A DNA stretch of 43,198 nucleotides, taken from the NCBI GenBank assembly GCA_023389275.1, contig JAEWEN010000077.1, positions 1 to 43,198 of the forward strand, given 5' to 3'. The notes beneath the pieces are model-generated. The model searched no databases and was not told where the DNA came from. It saw nothing but the letters and a program-made list of their open reading frames with translations. Made by a program: the position numbers and the translations under genes. Below are positions 7,877 to 16,885 of the stretch, piece after piece (the stretch's first letter is position 1; every line of letters begins with the position of its first letter). Source of the stretch: Bacillota bacterium. GTDB lineage: Bacteria; Bacillota; Clostridia; Clostridiales; Caloramatoraceae.

Positions 7877-8266
7877 TTGGATACAAAACAATTAATAAAT
7901 AAGGCTAAAGAAGCTATGGAAAATTCATATTCACCCTACTCAAAATTTAGAGTAGGTGCAGCACTTCAAACAACTAATGGAGAAGTGTTTACAGGGTGTA
8001 ATATAGAAAACGCTTCTTTTGGAGGCACAAATTGTGCAGAAAGAACTGCTCTTTTTAAAGCAATATCAGAAGGGTATAAAAATTTTAATAAAATAGCTAT
8101 TATAAGTGATTCTGAAAACTATACTGCACCTTGTGGTATATGTAGACAGGTTTTATCAGAGTTTTCCTTAGATATGGAAATTATTATGGCAAATAAAAAT
8201 GGAGATTATACTAGTAAAACTTTGAAAGAATTACTGCCTTTAGCATTTACAAGTGAAGATTTATAA
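7877..8266 (+). CDS. cdd: Cytidine deaminase
   Basis: A 129-residue homotetrameric-type enzyme that deaminates cytidine and deoxycytidine in pyrimidine salvage. Zinc ligands Cys53, Cys86 and Cys89 and the proton-shuttling Glu55 are seen in TNCAERTAL and APCGICRQ. The start is TTG at 7877 with AGGAGG 8 nt upstream. It is followed 18 nt later by era, the order found in Bacillus. The 120-nt leader contains an imperfect inverted repeat, 7819-7828 with 7853-7863, whose right arm runs into the ribosome binding site region. Confidence 0.96.
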   Translation: MDTKQLINKAKEAMENSYSPYSKFRVGAALQTTNGEVFTGCNIENASFGGTNCAERTALFKAISEGYKNFNKIAIISDSENYTAPCGICRQVLSEFSLDMEIIMANKNGDYTSKTLKELLPLAFTSEDL

Positions 8267-8284
8267 AATTGGAAGGAGAACTAA

Positions 8285-9175
8285 ATGAGTTTTAAATCAG
8301 GATTTGTGACAATAGTAGGAAGACCTAATGTAGGGAAATCTACACTAATGAATAATATAATAGGGGAGAAATTATCTATTATATCAAATAAGCCCCAAAC
8401 AACAAGAAACAAAATACAAACAATATTTACTAAAGATGATTATCAAATAGTGTTTGTAGATACCCCAGGTATACATAAACCAAGACATAAGCTAGGAGAA
8501 TATATGGTAAGTTCAGCTGAAACTACTTTAAAAGAAGTAGATGTTGTACTTTTTTTAACTACTCCAGAGAAAAAAATAGGACCTGGAGATAGATATATAT
8601 TAGAACAACTAAAATCAGCTAAGGTTAAGGTTTATTTAGTTATAAATAAAGTTGATGAAGTTAACCATGCTAGAATAGCAGAAACTATATCTCTTTATAC
8701 AAAGGAATATGATTTTGATCAAGTTATACCTATATCAGCAATTAAAGGTAAAAATGTTGATACTTTAGTTAATCTTATAGTAGAAAGTTTACCAGAAGGG
8801 CCTATGTATTACCCAGAAGATATGATAACAGATCAATCAGAAAGATTTATTGTTTCAGAAATTATAAGAGAAAAAATGCTTCATAGTTTAAAAGATGAGG
8901 TTCCACATGGTACTGCTGTTGAAGTTATGATAATGAAGCAAGATTCAAATAAAGGAATGTATAATATAAATGCTACTATATATTGTGAAAAAGACTCACA
9001 TAAGTCTATAATAATCGGAAAAGCTGGTTCTATGATAAAACAAATAGGAGAAAAGTCTAGAAAAGATATTGAAAGATTTTTAGATTCAAAAGTTTTTCTA
9101 GAGCTTTGGGTTAAGGTTAAAAAAGACTGGAGAGATAGTAAGGCAACACTAAAAACTCTAGGCTATGAAAAGTAA
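8285..9175 (+). CDS. era: GTPase Era
   Basis: A 296-residue essential GTPase that binds the 3' end of 16S rRNA during 30S assembly. G1 GRPNVGKS is at residues 12-19, G3 DTPGIHK at about 59-65 and G4 NKVD at about 121. The C-terminal KH domain carries IIIGKAGSMIKQIG. The ATG has a GGAAGGAG site. It lies in a tight run cdd-era-recO with gaps of about 20 nt. Confidence 0.98.
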   Translation: MSFKSGFVTIVGRPNVGKSTLMNNIIGEKLSIISNKPQTTRNKIQTIFTKDDYQIVFVDTPGIHKPRHKLGEYMVSSAETTLKEVDVVLFLTTPEKKIGPGDRYILEQLKSAKVKVYLVINKVDEVNHARIAETISLYTKEYDFDQVIPISAIKGKNVDTLVNLIVESLPEGPMYYPEDMITDQSERFIVSEIIREKMLHSLKDEVPHGTAVEVMIMKQDSNKGMYNINATIYCEKDSHKSIIIGKAGSMIKQIGEKSRKDIERFLDSKVFLELWVKVKKDWRDSKATLKTLGYEK

Positions 9176-9195
9176 TGTTTTAAGGAGGATATATT

Positions 9196-9930
9196 TTGTC
9201 ATTTGTAAAGGTTCAAGGAATAGTAATTAAATCCAAAAATATAAATGATAGTGACAAAATTATTACTCTTCTTTCAGATAAATTAGGAAAAGTAGATGTT
9301 GTTGCTAATGGATGTAGAAAGCCTAAAAGTAGGTTTATGTCTTCAACTCAAATGTTTTGTTATGGAGAATATGTTATAAACAAAGGAAGAAGCTTACATG
9401 TGTTAAAAGAAAGTAATATATTAGAATCTTTTCAAGGTCTTATACTTGACCTGGATAAATTAGCTTATGGAAGTTATTTTTTAGAGCTAGTTGATTCTTT
9501 AGTCGAAAAAGATATGAAAAATATACAAATGCTTGCGTTAACATTAAAAACTTTATATATACTTTTACACAATGAAGGATCATTGCCACTTTTGAAAGTT
9601 GTATTTGATTTTAAGGCAATATCAATTGCTGGATTTATGCCTGAGGTTTTAAAGTGTATTAATTGTAAAAGTACAGAAGGACCTTTTGTTTTTTCTACAC
9701 CAAGTGGAGGAATAATTTGCAAAAATTGCAACAAAGAAAATGATCTGCTTTTAAGTAAAGACGAAACCAAATTTTTGCAGGATATAAGAAATATAAAGTT
9801 AGAAAATATTAATACACTAAATGTTAACTTTAAAACACTAAATAGTGTTCAAAGTATAATTACATTTTATATAAGAAATTATATAGAAAGAGACTTTAAA
9901 AGTCTTCAGCTTTTAAAAACTCTTTCTTAA
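9196..9930 (+). CDS. recO: DNA repair protein RecO
   Basis: A 244-residue recombination mediator that loads RecA with RecR on SSB-coated single strands. The N-terminal OB-fold begins VKVQGIVIKSKNINDSDKI. A zinc-binding knuckle is seen at Cys154, Cys157, Cys175 and Cys178. The start is TTG at 9196 after AAGGAGG. It is the third gene of the cdd-era-recO run. Confidence 0.97.
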   Translation: MSFVKVQGIVIKSKNINDSDKIITLLSDKLGKVDVVANGCRKPKSRFMSSTQMFCYGEYVINKGRSLHVLKESNILESFQGLILDLDKLAYGSYFLELVDSLVEKDMKNIQMLALTLKTLYILLHNEGSLPLLKVVFDFKAISIAGFMPEVLKCINCKSTEGPFVFSTPSGGIICKNCNKENDLLLSKDETKFLQDIRNIKLENINTLNVNFKTLNSVQSIITFYIRNYIERDFKSLQLLKTLS

Positions 9931-9954
9931 GATTAATTTAAGGAGTGATTTAAT

Positions 9955-10551
9955 ATGGAAGAAACTACTTTAGAAAAAATAGATATAGTAAGACAAAGAT
10001 TTGGGGTAAGCTATGAGGAAGCAAAAGAAGCTTTAGATGAAAATGGTGGGGATTTAGTAGAAACTCTTATATATATGGAGCAAAATAAAAAAGGATTTTC
10101 AGAATCTTTTTCAGAAAAGGGAAATGATTTACTTGAGACTGTAAAGGGAATTATTGAAAAAGGAAATGTTAATCGAATTAAGATAAAAAAAGGGGAAAAG
10201 ATTTTAATAGATATTCCAGTTACAGCAGGAGTAGCAGCTGGGGCTATATCAGTTATTTATACTCCTATACTTGCAATAGGAGCTGTAACTGCTATTGTTG
10301 CAGATTTAAAAATAGAAGTAGAACGACCAAATGGAGAAGTTGAGGTTTTAACTAATATAATTAAGAAGAAATCTAGTGGATTTAAAGGGAAACTAGATAG
10401 CTTTACTAAAATAGCTAAACAAAAAGCTGAAAAAGCTATGGAAAAAACAGAGGATATTGTTAAAGTAGCTAAGGAAAAAGGAAACAATATTGTAAATGAA
10501 ACAGAAGAAAAAATGATTGAGATAAAACGTGATGTAACAAAAGAGGAATAA
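9955..10551 (+). CDS. UBA-like plus DUF4342 domain protein
   Basis: A 198-residue protein in three parts. Residues 5-44 look like a UBA/EF-Ts-type helical domain (IVRQRFGVSYEEAKEALDE). Residues 55-125 match the DUF4342 pattern: GNVNRIKIKKGEKILIDIPVT, then a Gly/Ala-rich hydrophobic hairpin at 88-117. Residues 140-198 form a long, charged, amphipathic helix rich in Lys, Glu and Ala. The function of DUF4342 is unknown. The hydrophobic hairpin and amphipathic tail suggest membrane association, which is an inference. It lies 24 nt after recO with an AAGGAG site and is probably the last gene of that transcript. Confidence 0.75.
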   Translation: MEETTLEKIDIVRQRFGVSYEEAKEALDENGGDLVETLIYMEQNKKGFSESFSEKGNDLLETVKGIIEKGNVNRIKIKKGEKILIDIPVTAGVAAGAISVIYTPILAIGAVTAIVADLKIEVERPNGEVEVLTNIIKKKSSGFKGKLDSFTKIAKQKAEKAMEKTEDIVKVAKEKGNNIVNETEEKMIEIKRDVTKEE

Positions 10552-10561
10552 TACAATATAT

Positions 10562-10596
10562 TTTTAGGGAATTAGATAAATTCTAGTTTCCTAAAA
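10562..10596 (+). other. Stem-loop after the DUF4342 gene
   Basis: TTTTAGGGAA (10562-10571) pairs with TTTCCTAAAA (10587-10596) with one G-U pair. There is no clean U-run after it, so it may be a weak terminator or an mRNA 3'-end structure. Confidence 0.45.
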
Positions 10597-10712
10597 TATA
10601 ACATATTTTTAAATGTGGTACATAAAAGTGGAAATATCCATGTATATTTATTTAATTAATGTAGCAAAATAATAAAAAGTATATTATTTATAGTGAAAAT
10701 AGCATAAATATG

Positions 10713-10741
10713 TTGCAAATAAGTCACTAAATTTGTATAAT
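10713..10741 (+). promoter_or_regulatory. Promoter for the CcpN-like gene
   Basis: -35 TTGCAA (10713-10718), a 17-nt spacer and a consensus -10 TATAAT (10736-10741) with an extended TG at 10734-10735 region (TTTGTATAAT). It lies 48 nt before the start. Confidence 0.7.
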
Positions 10742-10789
10742 TAATATATAATAATTAAGTAGATGATAGCATAAAGAGACACAAAGAAG

Positions 10790-11431
10790 GTGATTGATAT
10801 TAAACTTTCTAAGCGCCAAGAAGAAATAATAGAATTAGTAAAAGAACATCAACCTATAACAAGTGAACAATTGGCGGAAAGATTAAGTGTTACAAGAGCG
10901 GCTTTAAGACCAGATCTTGCTATACTTACTATGACAGGAATACTTGAAGCTAGACCTAAGGTTGGATACCTTTATTCTAACAAAAAGGGAAATAGCATTG
11001 TTTATGATTATATAAAGGAAATAACTGTTGGTGAAATAAAATCTTCTCCAACAGTAGTAAATGAAGATACTAATCTTTATGATGCTATTGTACAATTGTT
11101 TTTGGCAGACGCAGGAACAATGTTCATAGAAAATAATGGATATATAACAGGAGCTGTTTCAAGAAAGGATTTTCTGAAAATTGCTCTTGGAAACACTGAT
11201 ATTCATAGGGTTCCAGTAGGGATAATAATGACTAGAATGCCTAATATAATTACGGTTGAAGACAGTGATACAGCTTATGAAGCTGCTAAAAAAATAATAG
11301 AACATCAAGTAGATAGCTTACCAGTTGTTGAGAAAGTCAAAGATGAAGACGGAAAAGAACAATATAAAATAACAGGTAAGGTTTCTAAAACTAATATTAC
11401 AAAATTGTTTGTTAAATTAGGTTCTAATTAA
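10790..11431 (+). CDS. CcpN-like transcriptional repressor (HTH plus two CBS domains)
   Basis: A 213-residue regulator. A winged HTH (about 8-60, with SEQLAERLSVTRAALRPDLAIL) is followed by two CBS domains (about 75-135 and 140-212) that would bind adenine nucleotides. The architecture is that of Bacillus CcpN, which represses gluconeogenic genes. The next gene is ppdK, 59 nt downstream, so a role at the PEP/pyruvate node is likely by context. The start is uncertain. GTG 10790 is the only standard start, but it overlaps the Shine-Dalgarno match AAGAAGGTGAT (10784-10794). That match is ideally spaced for an ATT at 10799, which would give the expected KLSKRQ beginning. The PDRP kinase/phosphatase gene often found between these two genes is absent. 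Confidence 0.88.
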   Translation: MIDIKLSKRQEEIIELVKEHQPITSEQLAERLSVTRAALRPDLAILTMTGILEARPKVGYLYSNKKGNSIVYDYIKEITVGEIKSSPTVVNEDTNLYDAIVQLFLADAGTMFIENNGYITGAVSRKDFLKIALGNTDIHRVPVGIIMTRMPNIITVEDSDTAYEAAKKIIEHQVDSLPVVEKVKDEDGKEQYKITGKVSKTNITKLFVKLGSN

Positions 11432-11490
11432 AAATAGGGATATTATATAAAAGGGGTATATACTGACATTTAAACAGGGGGTTTGTATTA

Positions 11491-14124
11491 ATGAGTAATT
11501 CTAATAAATTCGTTTATTTATTTAGCGAAGGTAATGCTAGTATGAAAAATCTTTTAGGGGGTAAGGGAGCTAACCTTGCTGAAATGACAAATATAGGACT
11601 ACCTGTACCACAAGGTTTTACTGTAACTACAGAAGCTTGTACTAAATATTATGAAGATGGAAAAATGATAAATGATTCTATTGTAGAAGAAATCTTTAAA
11701 AATTTAGCTAAGCTTGAAGAAATAACTGGTAAAAAACTAGGGGATTCAAAAAATCCTTTATTAGTATCAGTTCGTTCAGGTGCAAGAGCATCAATGCCAG
11801 GTATGATGGATACTATATTAAATCTTGGTCTTAATGATGAAACTGTTGAAGGTCTTGCTAAGTTAACAGGTAATGAAAGATTTGCTTATGATAGCTATAG
11901 AAGATTTATTCAAATGTTTAGTGACGTTGTTATGGAACTAGATAAAAATAATTTTGAAGGTATATTAGAAGACATAAAAGAAGAGGTTGGAGCAGAGTTT
12001 GATACTGATCTTACTTCTGAAAACTTAAAAGAAGTTGTTAAAAGATATAAGGAATTTTATTTAAGTGAAATGGGTAAAGAATTCCCTGTTGATCCAAAAG
12101 TTCAATTACTTGAGTCAGTAAAAGCAGTTTTCCGTTCATGGGATAACCCAAGAGCAAATGTTTATAGAAAACTTCATGATATTCCAAGTTCATGGGGAAC
12201 AGCTGTAAACGTTCAACAAATGGTATTTGGTAATATGGGTGAAACTTCTGGAACAGGAGTAGCATTTACAAGAAATCCAGCTAATGGAGAGAGAAAAGTA
12301 TTTGGAGAATACCTTATGAATGCACAAGGTGAAGATGTTGTTGCAGGAATAAGAACTCCACAAGACATAGCAACTTTAAAAGATGTTATGCCAGAGTGTT
12401 ATGATCAATTTATGGAAATAGCAAATACTCTAGAAAATCATTATAAAGATATGCAGGATATGGAGTTTACAATAGAACAAGGTAAACTATATTTCCTTCA
12501 AACAAGAAATGGTAAAAGAACTGCACCAGCAGCTTTAAAAATAGCTGTAGATATGGTTGAAGAAGGTCTTATAACAAAAGAAGAAGCAGTTTTAAAAGTA
12601 GATCCAAAACAGTTAGACCAACTTTTACATCCTATGTTTGATGAAAAAGATTTAAAAGCATCTAAAGAGTGTGCAATAGGACTTCCAGCATCACCAGGAG
12701 CTGCATGTGGTAGAGTTTACTTTACAGCTGAAGAAGCTAAAAATCATAGAGCACTTGGAGAGAAAGTTGTTTTAGTAAGAGCTGAAACATCTCCAGAAGA
12801 TATTGAAGGTATGATAGCATCAGAAGGTATTTTAACTGCTAGAGGAGGAATGACTTCACATGCTGCAGTAGTTGCAAGAGGTATGGGTAAATGCTGTGTT
12901 GCAGGATGCGGTGCTTTAAAAATAAATGAAGCTGAAAAATATTTTGCTGTAGGTAATATTACTATAAAAGAAGGCGAATATATATCTTTAGATGGAACTA
13001 CAGGTAAAGTATATGCAAATGAAATAAAAACAGTAGAACCTGAAATAACAGGATACTTTGGAACATTTATGGCATGGGCTGATGAAATAAGAAAACTTAA
13101 AATCAGAACTAATGCAGACAATAAAAGAGATGCAGAGCAAGCTATAAAATTTGGAGCAGAGGGAATTGGACTTTGTAGAACAGAGCATATGTTCTTTGAA
13201 GAAGATAGAATACCAGCTGTACGTCAAATGATAGTTTCTAAAAATCAAGAGCAAAGAAAAGAAGCATTAGATAAACTGCTTCCTATCCAAAGAGGAGACT
13301 TTATAGAAATATATGAAGCTATGAAAAATCTTCCTGTTACAGTAAGACTTCTAGACCCACCACTACATGAGTTTTTACCTCAAAATGAAGAGGATATAAA
13401 ATCTCTTGCTGATCAAATGGGTATAAGCTATGAAGACCTTAAAGGAACAATTGATGATTTACATGAGTTTAACCCAATGATGGGACATAGAGGATGTAGA
13501 CTTGCTGTTACTTATCCAGAAATAGCTGAAATGCAAACAAGAGCTATTATTGAAGCTGCAATAGAAGTTAAATCAGCTAAAGGATACGATATAGTACCAG
13601 AAATAATGATTCCTCTAGTTGGAGAAGTTAAAGAACTTGAGTATGTAAAATCAGTTGTAACATCTACTGCAGATGCTGTTATTAAAGAAAAAGGTGTAGA
13701 TCTTAAATACATGGTTGGAACTATGATTGAGATACCAAGAGCTGCACTTACAGCAGATGAAATAGCTAAGGAAGCTGAATTCTTCTCATTTGGTACAAAT
13801 GACTTAACACAAATGACATTTGGATTCTCAAGAGATGATGCAGGTAGATTCTTAAAAGATTACTATGATAAAAAAGTATATGATTTTGACCCATTCCAAA
13901 AACTAGACCAAACAGGTGTTGGTAAATTAGTAGATATGGCAGCAAAATTAGGACGTACTACAAGACCAGATATTAAGCTTGGTATATGTGGAGAGCATGG
14001 TGGAGATCCTTCATCTGTAGAATTCTTCCATAATATTGGACTACAATATGTATCTTGTTCACCATTTAGAGTTCCTATAGCAAGACTTGCAGCTGCACAA
14101 GCAGAGGTTAAAAATCCAAGATAA
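11491..14124 (+). CDS. ppdK: Pyruvate, phosphate dikinase
   Basis: An 877-residue enzyme interconverting pyruvate + ATP + Pi and PEP + AMP + PPi. The N-terminal ATP-grasp part has SVRSGARASMPGMMDT. The central phosphohistidine domain has GGMTSHAAV with the catalytic His457. The C-terminal PEP/pyruvate barrel has the catalytic Cys833 in GICGEHGGDP and FSFGTNDLTQM. The length and these positions match the well-studied clostridial enzyme. The start has AGGGGG about 8 nt upstream. It follows a CcpN-like regulator in the same direction and ends at a terminator. Confidence 0.98.
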   Translation: MSNSNKFVYLFSEGNASMKNLLGGKGANLAEMTNIGLPVPQGFTVTTEACTKYYEDGKMINDSIVEEIFKNLAKLEEITGKKLGDSKNPLLVSVRSGARASMPGMMDTILNLGLNDETVEGLAKLTGNERFAYDSYRRFIQMFSDVVMELDKNNFEGILEDIKEEVGAEFDTDLTSENLKEVVKRYKEFYLSEMGKEFPVDPKVQLLESVKAVFRSWDNPRANVYRKLHDIPSSWGTAVNVQQMVFGNMGETSGTGVAFTRNPANGERKVFGEYLMNAQGEDVVAGIRTPQDIATLKDVMPECYDQFMEIANTLENHYKDMQDMEFTIEQGKLYFLQTRNGKRTAPAALKIAVDMVEEGLITKEEAVLKVDPKQLDQLLHPMFDEKDLKASKECAIGLPASPGAACGRVYFTAEEAKNHRALGEKVVLVRAETSPEDIEGMIASEGILTARGGMTSHAAVVARGMGKCCVAGCGALKINEAEKYFAVGNITIKEGEYISLDGTTGKVYANEIKTVEPEITGYFGTFMAWADEIRKLKIRTNADNKRDAEQAIKFGAEGIGLCRTEHMFFEEDRIPAVRQMIVSKNQEQRKEALDKLLPIQRGDFIEIYEAMKNLPVTVRLLDPPLHEFLPQNEEDIKSLADQMGISYEDLKGTIDDLHEFNPMMGHRGCRLAVTYPEIAEMQTRAIIEAAIEVKSAKGYDIVPEIMIPLVGEVKELEYVKSVVTSTADAVIKEKGVDLKYMVGTMIEIPRAALTADEIAKEAEFFSFGTNDLTQMTFGFSRDDAGRFLKDYYDKKVYDFDPFQKLDQTGVGKLVDMAAKLGRTTRPDIKLGICGEHGGDPSSVEFFHNIGLQYVSCSPFRVPIARLAAAQAEVKNPR

Positions 14125-14162
14125 TAAATAAATGTTTTAGATAAATATTATAAAAAATATTA

Positions 14163-14219
14163 AAAGGTATAAGGATTTAATATCGATTAGATTTTAAGTT
14201 CTTATACCTTTATTTTTTT
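14163..14219 (+). terminator. Terminator after ppdK
   Basis: AAAGGTATAAG (14163-14173) pairs perfectly with CTTATACCTTT (14201-14211) around a 27-nt AT-rich loop, followed by ATTTTTTT. Confidence 0.75.
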
Positions 14220-14246
14220 ATGTAAAAATATAAAAGTATTTTTATT

Positions 14247-14274
14247 TTGTAGAATAAACATTATATGGTAAAAT
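14247..14274 (+). promoter_or_regulatory. Possible promoter for the ABC exporter
   Basis: -35 TTGTAG (14247-14252), a 16-nt spacer and -10 TAAAAT (14269-14274) lie 28 nt before the permease start. The match is moderate. Confidence 0.45.
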
Positions 14275-14302
14275 ATGGATAAATATAATAAGGGGGTATT
14301 TA

Positions 14303-16885
14303 ATGATTATTGTTTTAAAACATATTTTAAGAAATATTTGGGAAAATAAATTTCGTAGTATAATTATGGTTTTGGTTGTAACCTTATCTACATTTGTTAC
14401 TTTCACTGCACTTAGTCTTCAGGATATTGTTACAGACACATATAACAAAACTTTTAATGGATCATCAGGTCAAGCACAGATTATTATTACTAAAGGTAAT
14501 GATAAAGAGTTGTACACAAAAGAAGACATTAATCTTAATGGTATTGCTGTAGAAAAAAGATCCGATGTTATAGACTTATCTGGTAAGTATACTTTTAATA
14601 ATAGTTCTATTAAAGTAATTATTATCGGTATGAATATTGATGAATATATAAATATGGATTCTGTTGGAATGCTAGATAACACTAATAATGTTCAATTAGG
14701 ATCTAATGAATGTATTATTAGCCAAAGATCAGCTAAGAAGTATGGCTTATCTAAGGGGGATACAATATTAGTTGATATAAAGAAAAATATCTATAAATAT
14801 ACTATTGCTGAAATTGCAAAATCAGATAGAACATTTTATGAAGAAAAGGGAAATTTTCAAATTCTTCTTAATACTGATGATGTAAATAAAATTATTAAAT
14901 CTAATAATAAGATAAGTAAAACAAGAATAAAGTTAAAAGATGATGCTAATATACAAGATTCAATAGCAAAAATCAAAAAGCAAAACTCAGGGTTAAAAGT
15001 TTTGCAAGGTGAAGAACTAGATTCTATGCATACATCAATTAATCAAATCAATACAGCTATGTTAGTAGTAATTGTTATTGTTGTTTTAATAGGGGCATAT
15101 ATATTATCCTCTCTTGTAAAAATAATTATGTACGATAGAATTCAAAGTGTTGGTATATTTAGAAGTATTGGTGCAGACAAGGGAAAAATAACTAAGATCC
15201 TACTTGTTGAGTTTTTATCCTATGGTATTATAGGAGCGACTATAGGAATTAGTATTGCATTTGCTTTTTTACCTATGGTTGCAGATTTATTTAATAAGTA
15301 TAAAGAATTTGGTGTAAGTGCTAAGATACAGTTTAGAGGTATATATATTATAGTAGCGATTTGTGTAGGTTTGTTTTTACCATCTATAGTTTCTCTTTTT
15401 AAAATAAAAAAAGTAGCTTCAAAACCATTAAAGGATATTATATTAAAAACAGAGTCGCATTCTTTAAAAGAGTCTAAAAAAAATACATGTCTAGCTTTTA
15501 TATTAATCACTATGTCTATATTTTTATATATTTTTAATAAAAAAGATAATGTAGCTATTGGATTTTTAACAATTATTAGTTTTATAGTAGGCCTTGGACT
15601 ATTAATGAAGTTTATACTATCTATGTTTTCTAAGCTTTGTGAATATACACTACATAATTTTATAAGTGGAAGTAGTTTACTTGGAATTAAAAACCTTAAA
15701 AGCAATAAAATCCTTAGGGGAAATACAACTATGATTGTAATTATAATTCCAATTATTATATTAATTACTACTATGGTAAATTCTATTGGGGCTTTTGCAG
15801 TATCTTCTACAGTAATATTTAATCATGATATTATTGTGCTACCAAAGGGAGATAAAAATGTTAATGCTACAGAACTAAAAAGTTTTAAAGGAATAGATAA
15901 TGCTCGAGATTCCTATGAAACCATTGTTAATGGAAGCTTTAATAAGGAAAAAGTCCCTGTTATGGTATACGGAATAGAAAGTTTTAATGAGATAAAGTCT
16001 TTCATTAATGGATTTGAATATGATGGAGATAATTTTGATAAAAAATTACATAGTATTTCAAATGGAATTGTTATTGATAAGTATCAAAAAAAGATATTTG
16101 GATTAAATTTAGGAGATACAGTAGCTTTGTATAATGATACACAACATAATAATAAAATTGGAGATTTTACTATTATAGGCTTTTGGGATAGTTCCAAAGT
16201 AACTACAGATAGGGCTGCTGCTGCAATAAGTAAGGAAACATATAGGAAATTAATTAATTCTGTACCTTCTAGAGTGCAGATTAGAACAAATGCTTATAGT
16301 AATTTTGTGTCTAAAAGTAATAAAAAAGATTTTTCTAGAGTATCAATAGATGATTTTTTATTAATGAAGCCATTAAATGATTCGGTGGAAATATCAAATA
16401 ATATTGCGAAGCAATATATAGATACAGAAATTAATGTAATGACCTTTTACGATTTTGTTATGGAACAAGTTGACACAATAAACACTATATTTAAAATAAT
16501 GATTTTTTCAGTAATTTTAGGAGGGTTTATTGTAATGCTTGGAATTAGTAGTAATCTGATAGTATCATTTATTCAACGAAAAAAAGAGTACGCCTGTCTT
16601 TATAGTATATGTATGAGTAAAAAGCAGCTTATAAATATGCTACTGTGGGAAACAATTTTTTCATATATAGTTATTTTTATTACAAGTTATATTTCAAGTT
16701 TAGTACTGATAAAATTTTTACCTAAAATGTTAAATAGAGTAGGGTTAGCAATTCCTTATCAACTGGATATTCAATTTTTATTTATTATTTTATTATGTAC
16801 ATTTTTTATTCTTTTAGTTACTGCTCTTTTTCCTATTATGAAATTGCAAAAAATAAATATTGTAAAGGAGCTAAAATATGAATAA
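14303..16885 (+). CDS. ABC transporter permease with two FtsX/MacB domains
   Basis: An 860-residue membrane subunit. There is one N-terminal transmembrane helix (about 17-38), an external domain (about 40-245) and a three-helix FtsX block (about 250-375). Two more hydrophobic helices (about 395-440) and another N-terminal-like helix (about 475-500) follow, then a second external domain and a final three-helix block (about 730-855). This double FtsX layout is typical of type VII-like ABC systems that export or extract lipids, lipoproteins or peptides rather than import solutes. The start follows AAGGGGG. The ATPase gene overlaps its 3' end by 8 nt. No two-component system or adaptor protein is adjacent, so the substrate is open. 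Confidence 0.9.
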   Translation: MIIVLKHILRNIWENKFRSIIMVLVVTLSTFVTFTALSLQDIVTDTYNKTFNGSSGQAQIIITKGNDKELYTKEDINLNGIAVEKRSDVIDLSGKYTFNNSSIKVIIIGMNIDEYINMDSVGMLDNTNNVQLGSNECIISQRSAKKYGLSKGDTILVDIKKNIYKYTIAEIAKSDRTFYEEKGNFQILLNTDDVNKIIKSNNKISKTRIKLKDDANIQDSIAKIKKQNSGLKVLQGEELDSMHTSINQINTAMLVVIVIVVLIGAYILSSLVKIIMYDRIQSVGIFRSIGADKGKITKILLVEFLSYGIIGATIGISIAFAFLPMVADLFNKYKEFGVSAKIQFRGIYIIVAICVGLFLPSIVSLFKIKKVASKPLKDIILKTESHSLKESKKNTCLAFILITMSIFLYIFNKKDNVAIGFLTIISFIVGLGLLMKFILSMFSKLCEYTLHNFISGSSLLGIKNLKSNKILRGNTTMIVIIIPIIILITTMVNSIGAFAVSSTVIFNHDIIVLPKGDKNVNATELKSFKGIDNARDSYETIVNGSFNKEKVPVMVYGIESFNEIKSFINGFEYDGDNFDKKLHSISNGIVIDKYQKKIFGLNLGDTVALYNDTQHNNKIGDFTIIGFWDSSKVTTDRAAAAISKETYRKLINSVPSRVQIRTNAYSNFVSKSNKKDFSRVSIDDFLLMKPLNDSVEISNNIAKQYIDTEINVMTFYDFVMEQVDTINTIFKIMIFSVILGGFIVMLGISSNLIVSFIQRKKEYACLYSICMSKKQLINMLLWETIFSYIVIFITSYISSLVLIKFLPKMLNRVGLAIPYQLDIQFLFIILLCTFFILLVTALFPIMKLQKINIVKELKYE

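Noticed and set aside
11432..11490. CcpN-type operator before ppdK
   Set aside because: The GGGGTATATAC stretch does not fit the known Bacillus CcpN site well enough to call.
12744..13121. A 125-codon open frame on the minus strand inside ppdK, and similar frames opposite recO, yqfD, PFOR and others
   Set aside because: They lie wholly opposite strongly supported genes, have no plausible ribosome binding site and give Ser/Ile/Phe-rich translations typical of the complement of AT-rich coding DNA.
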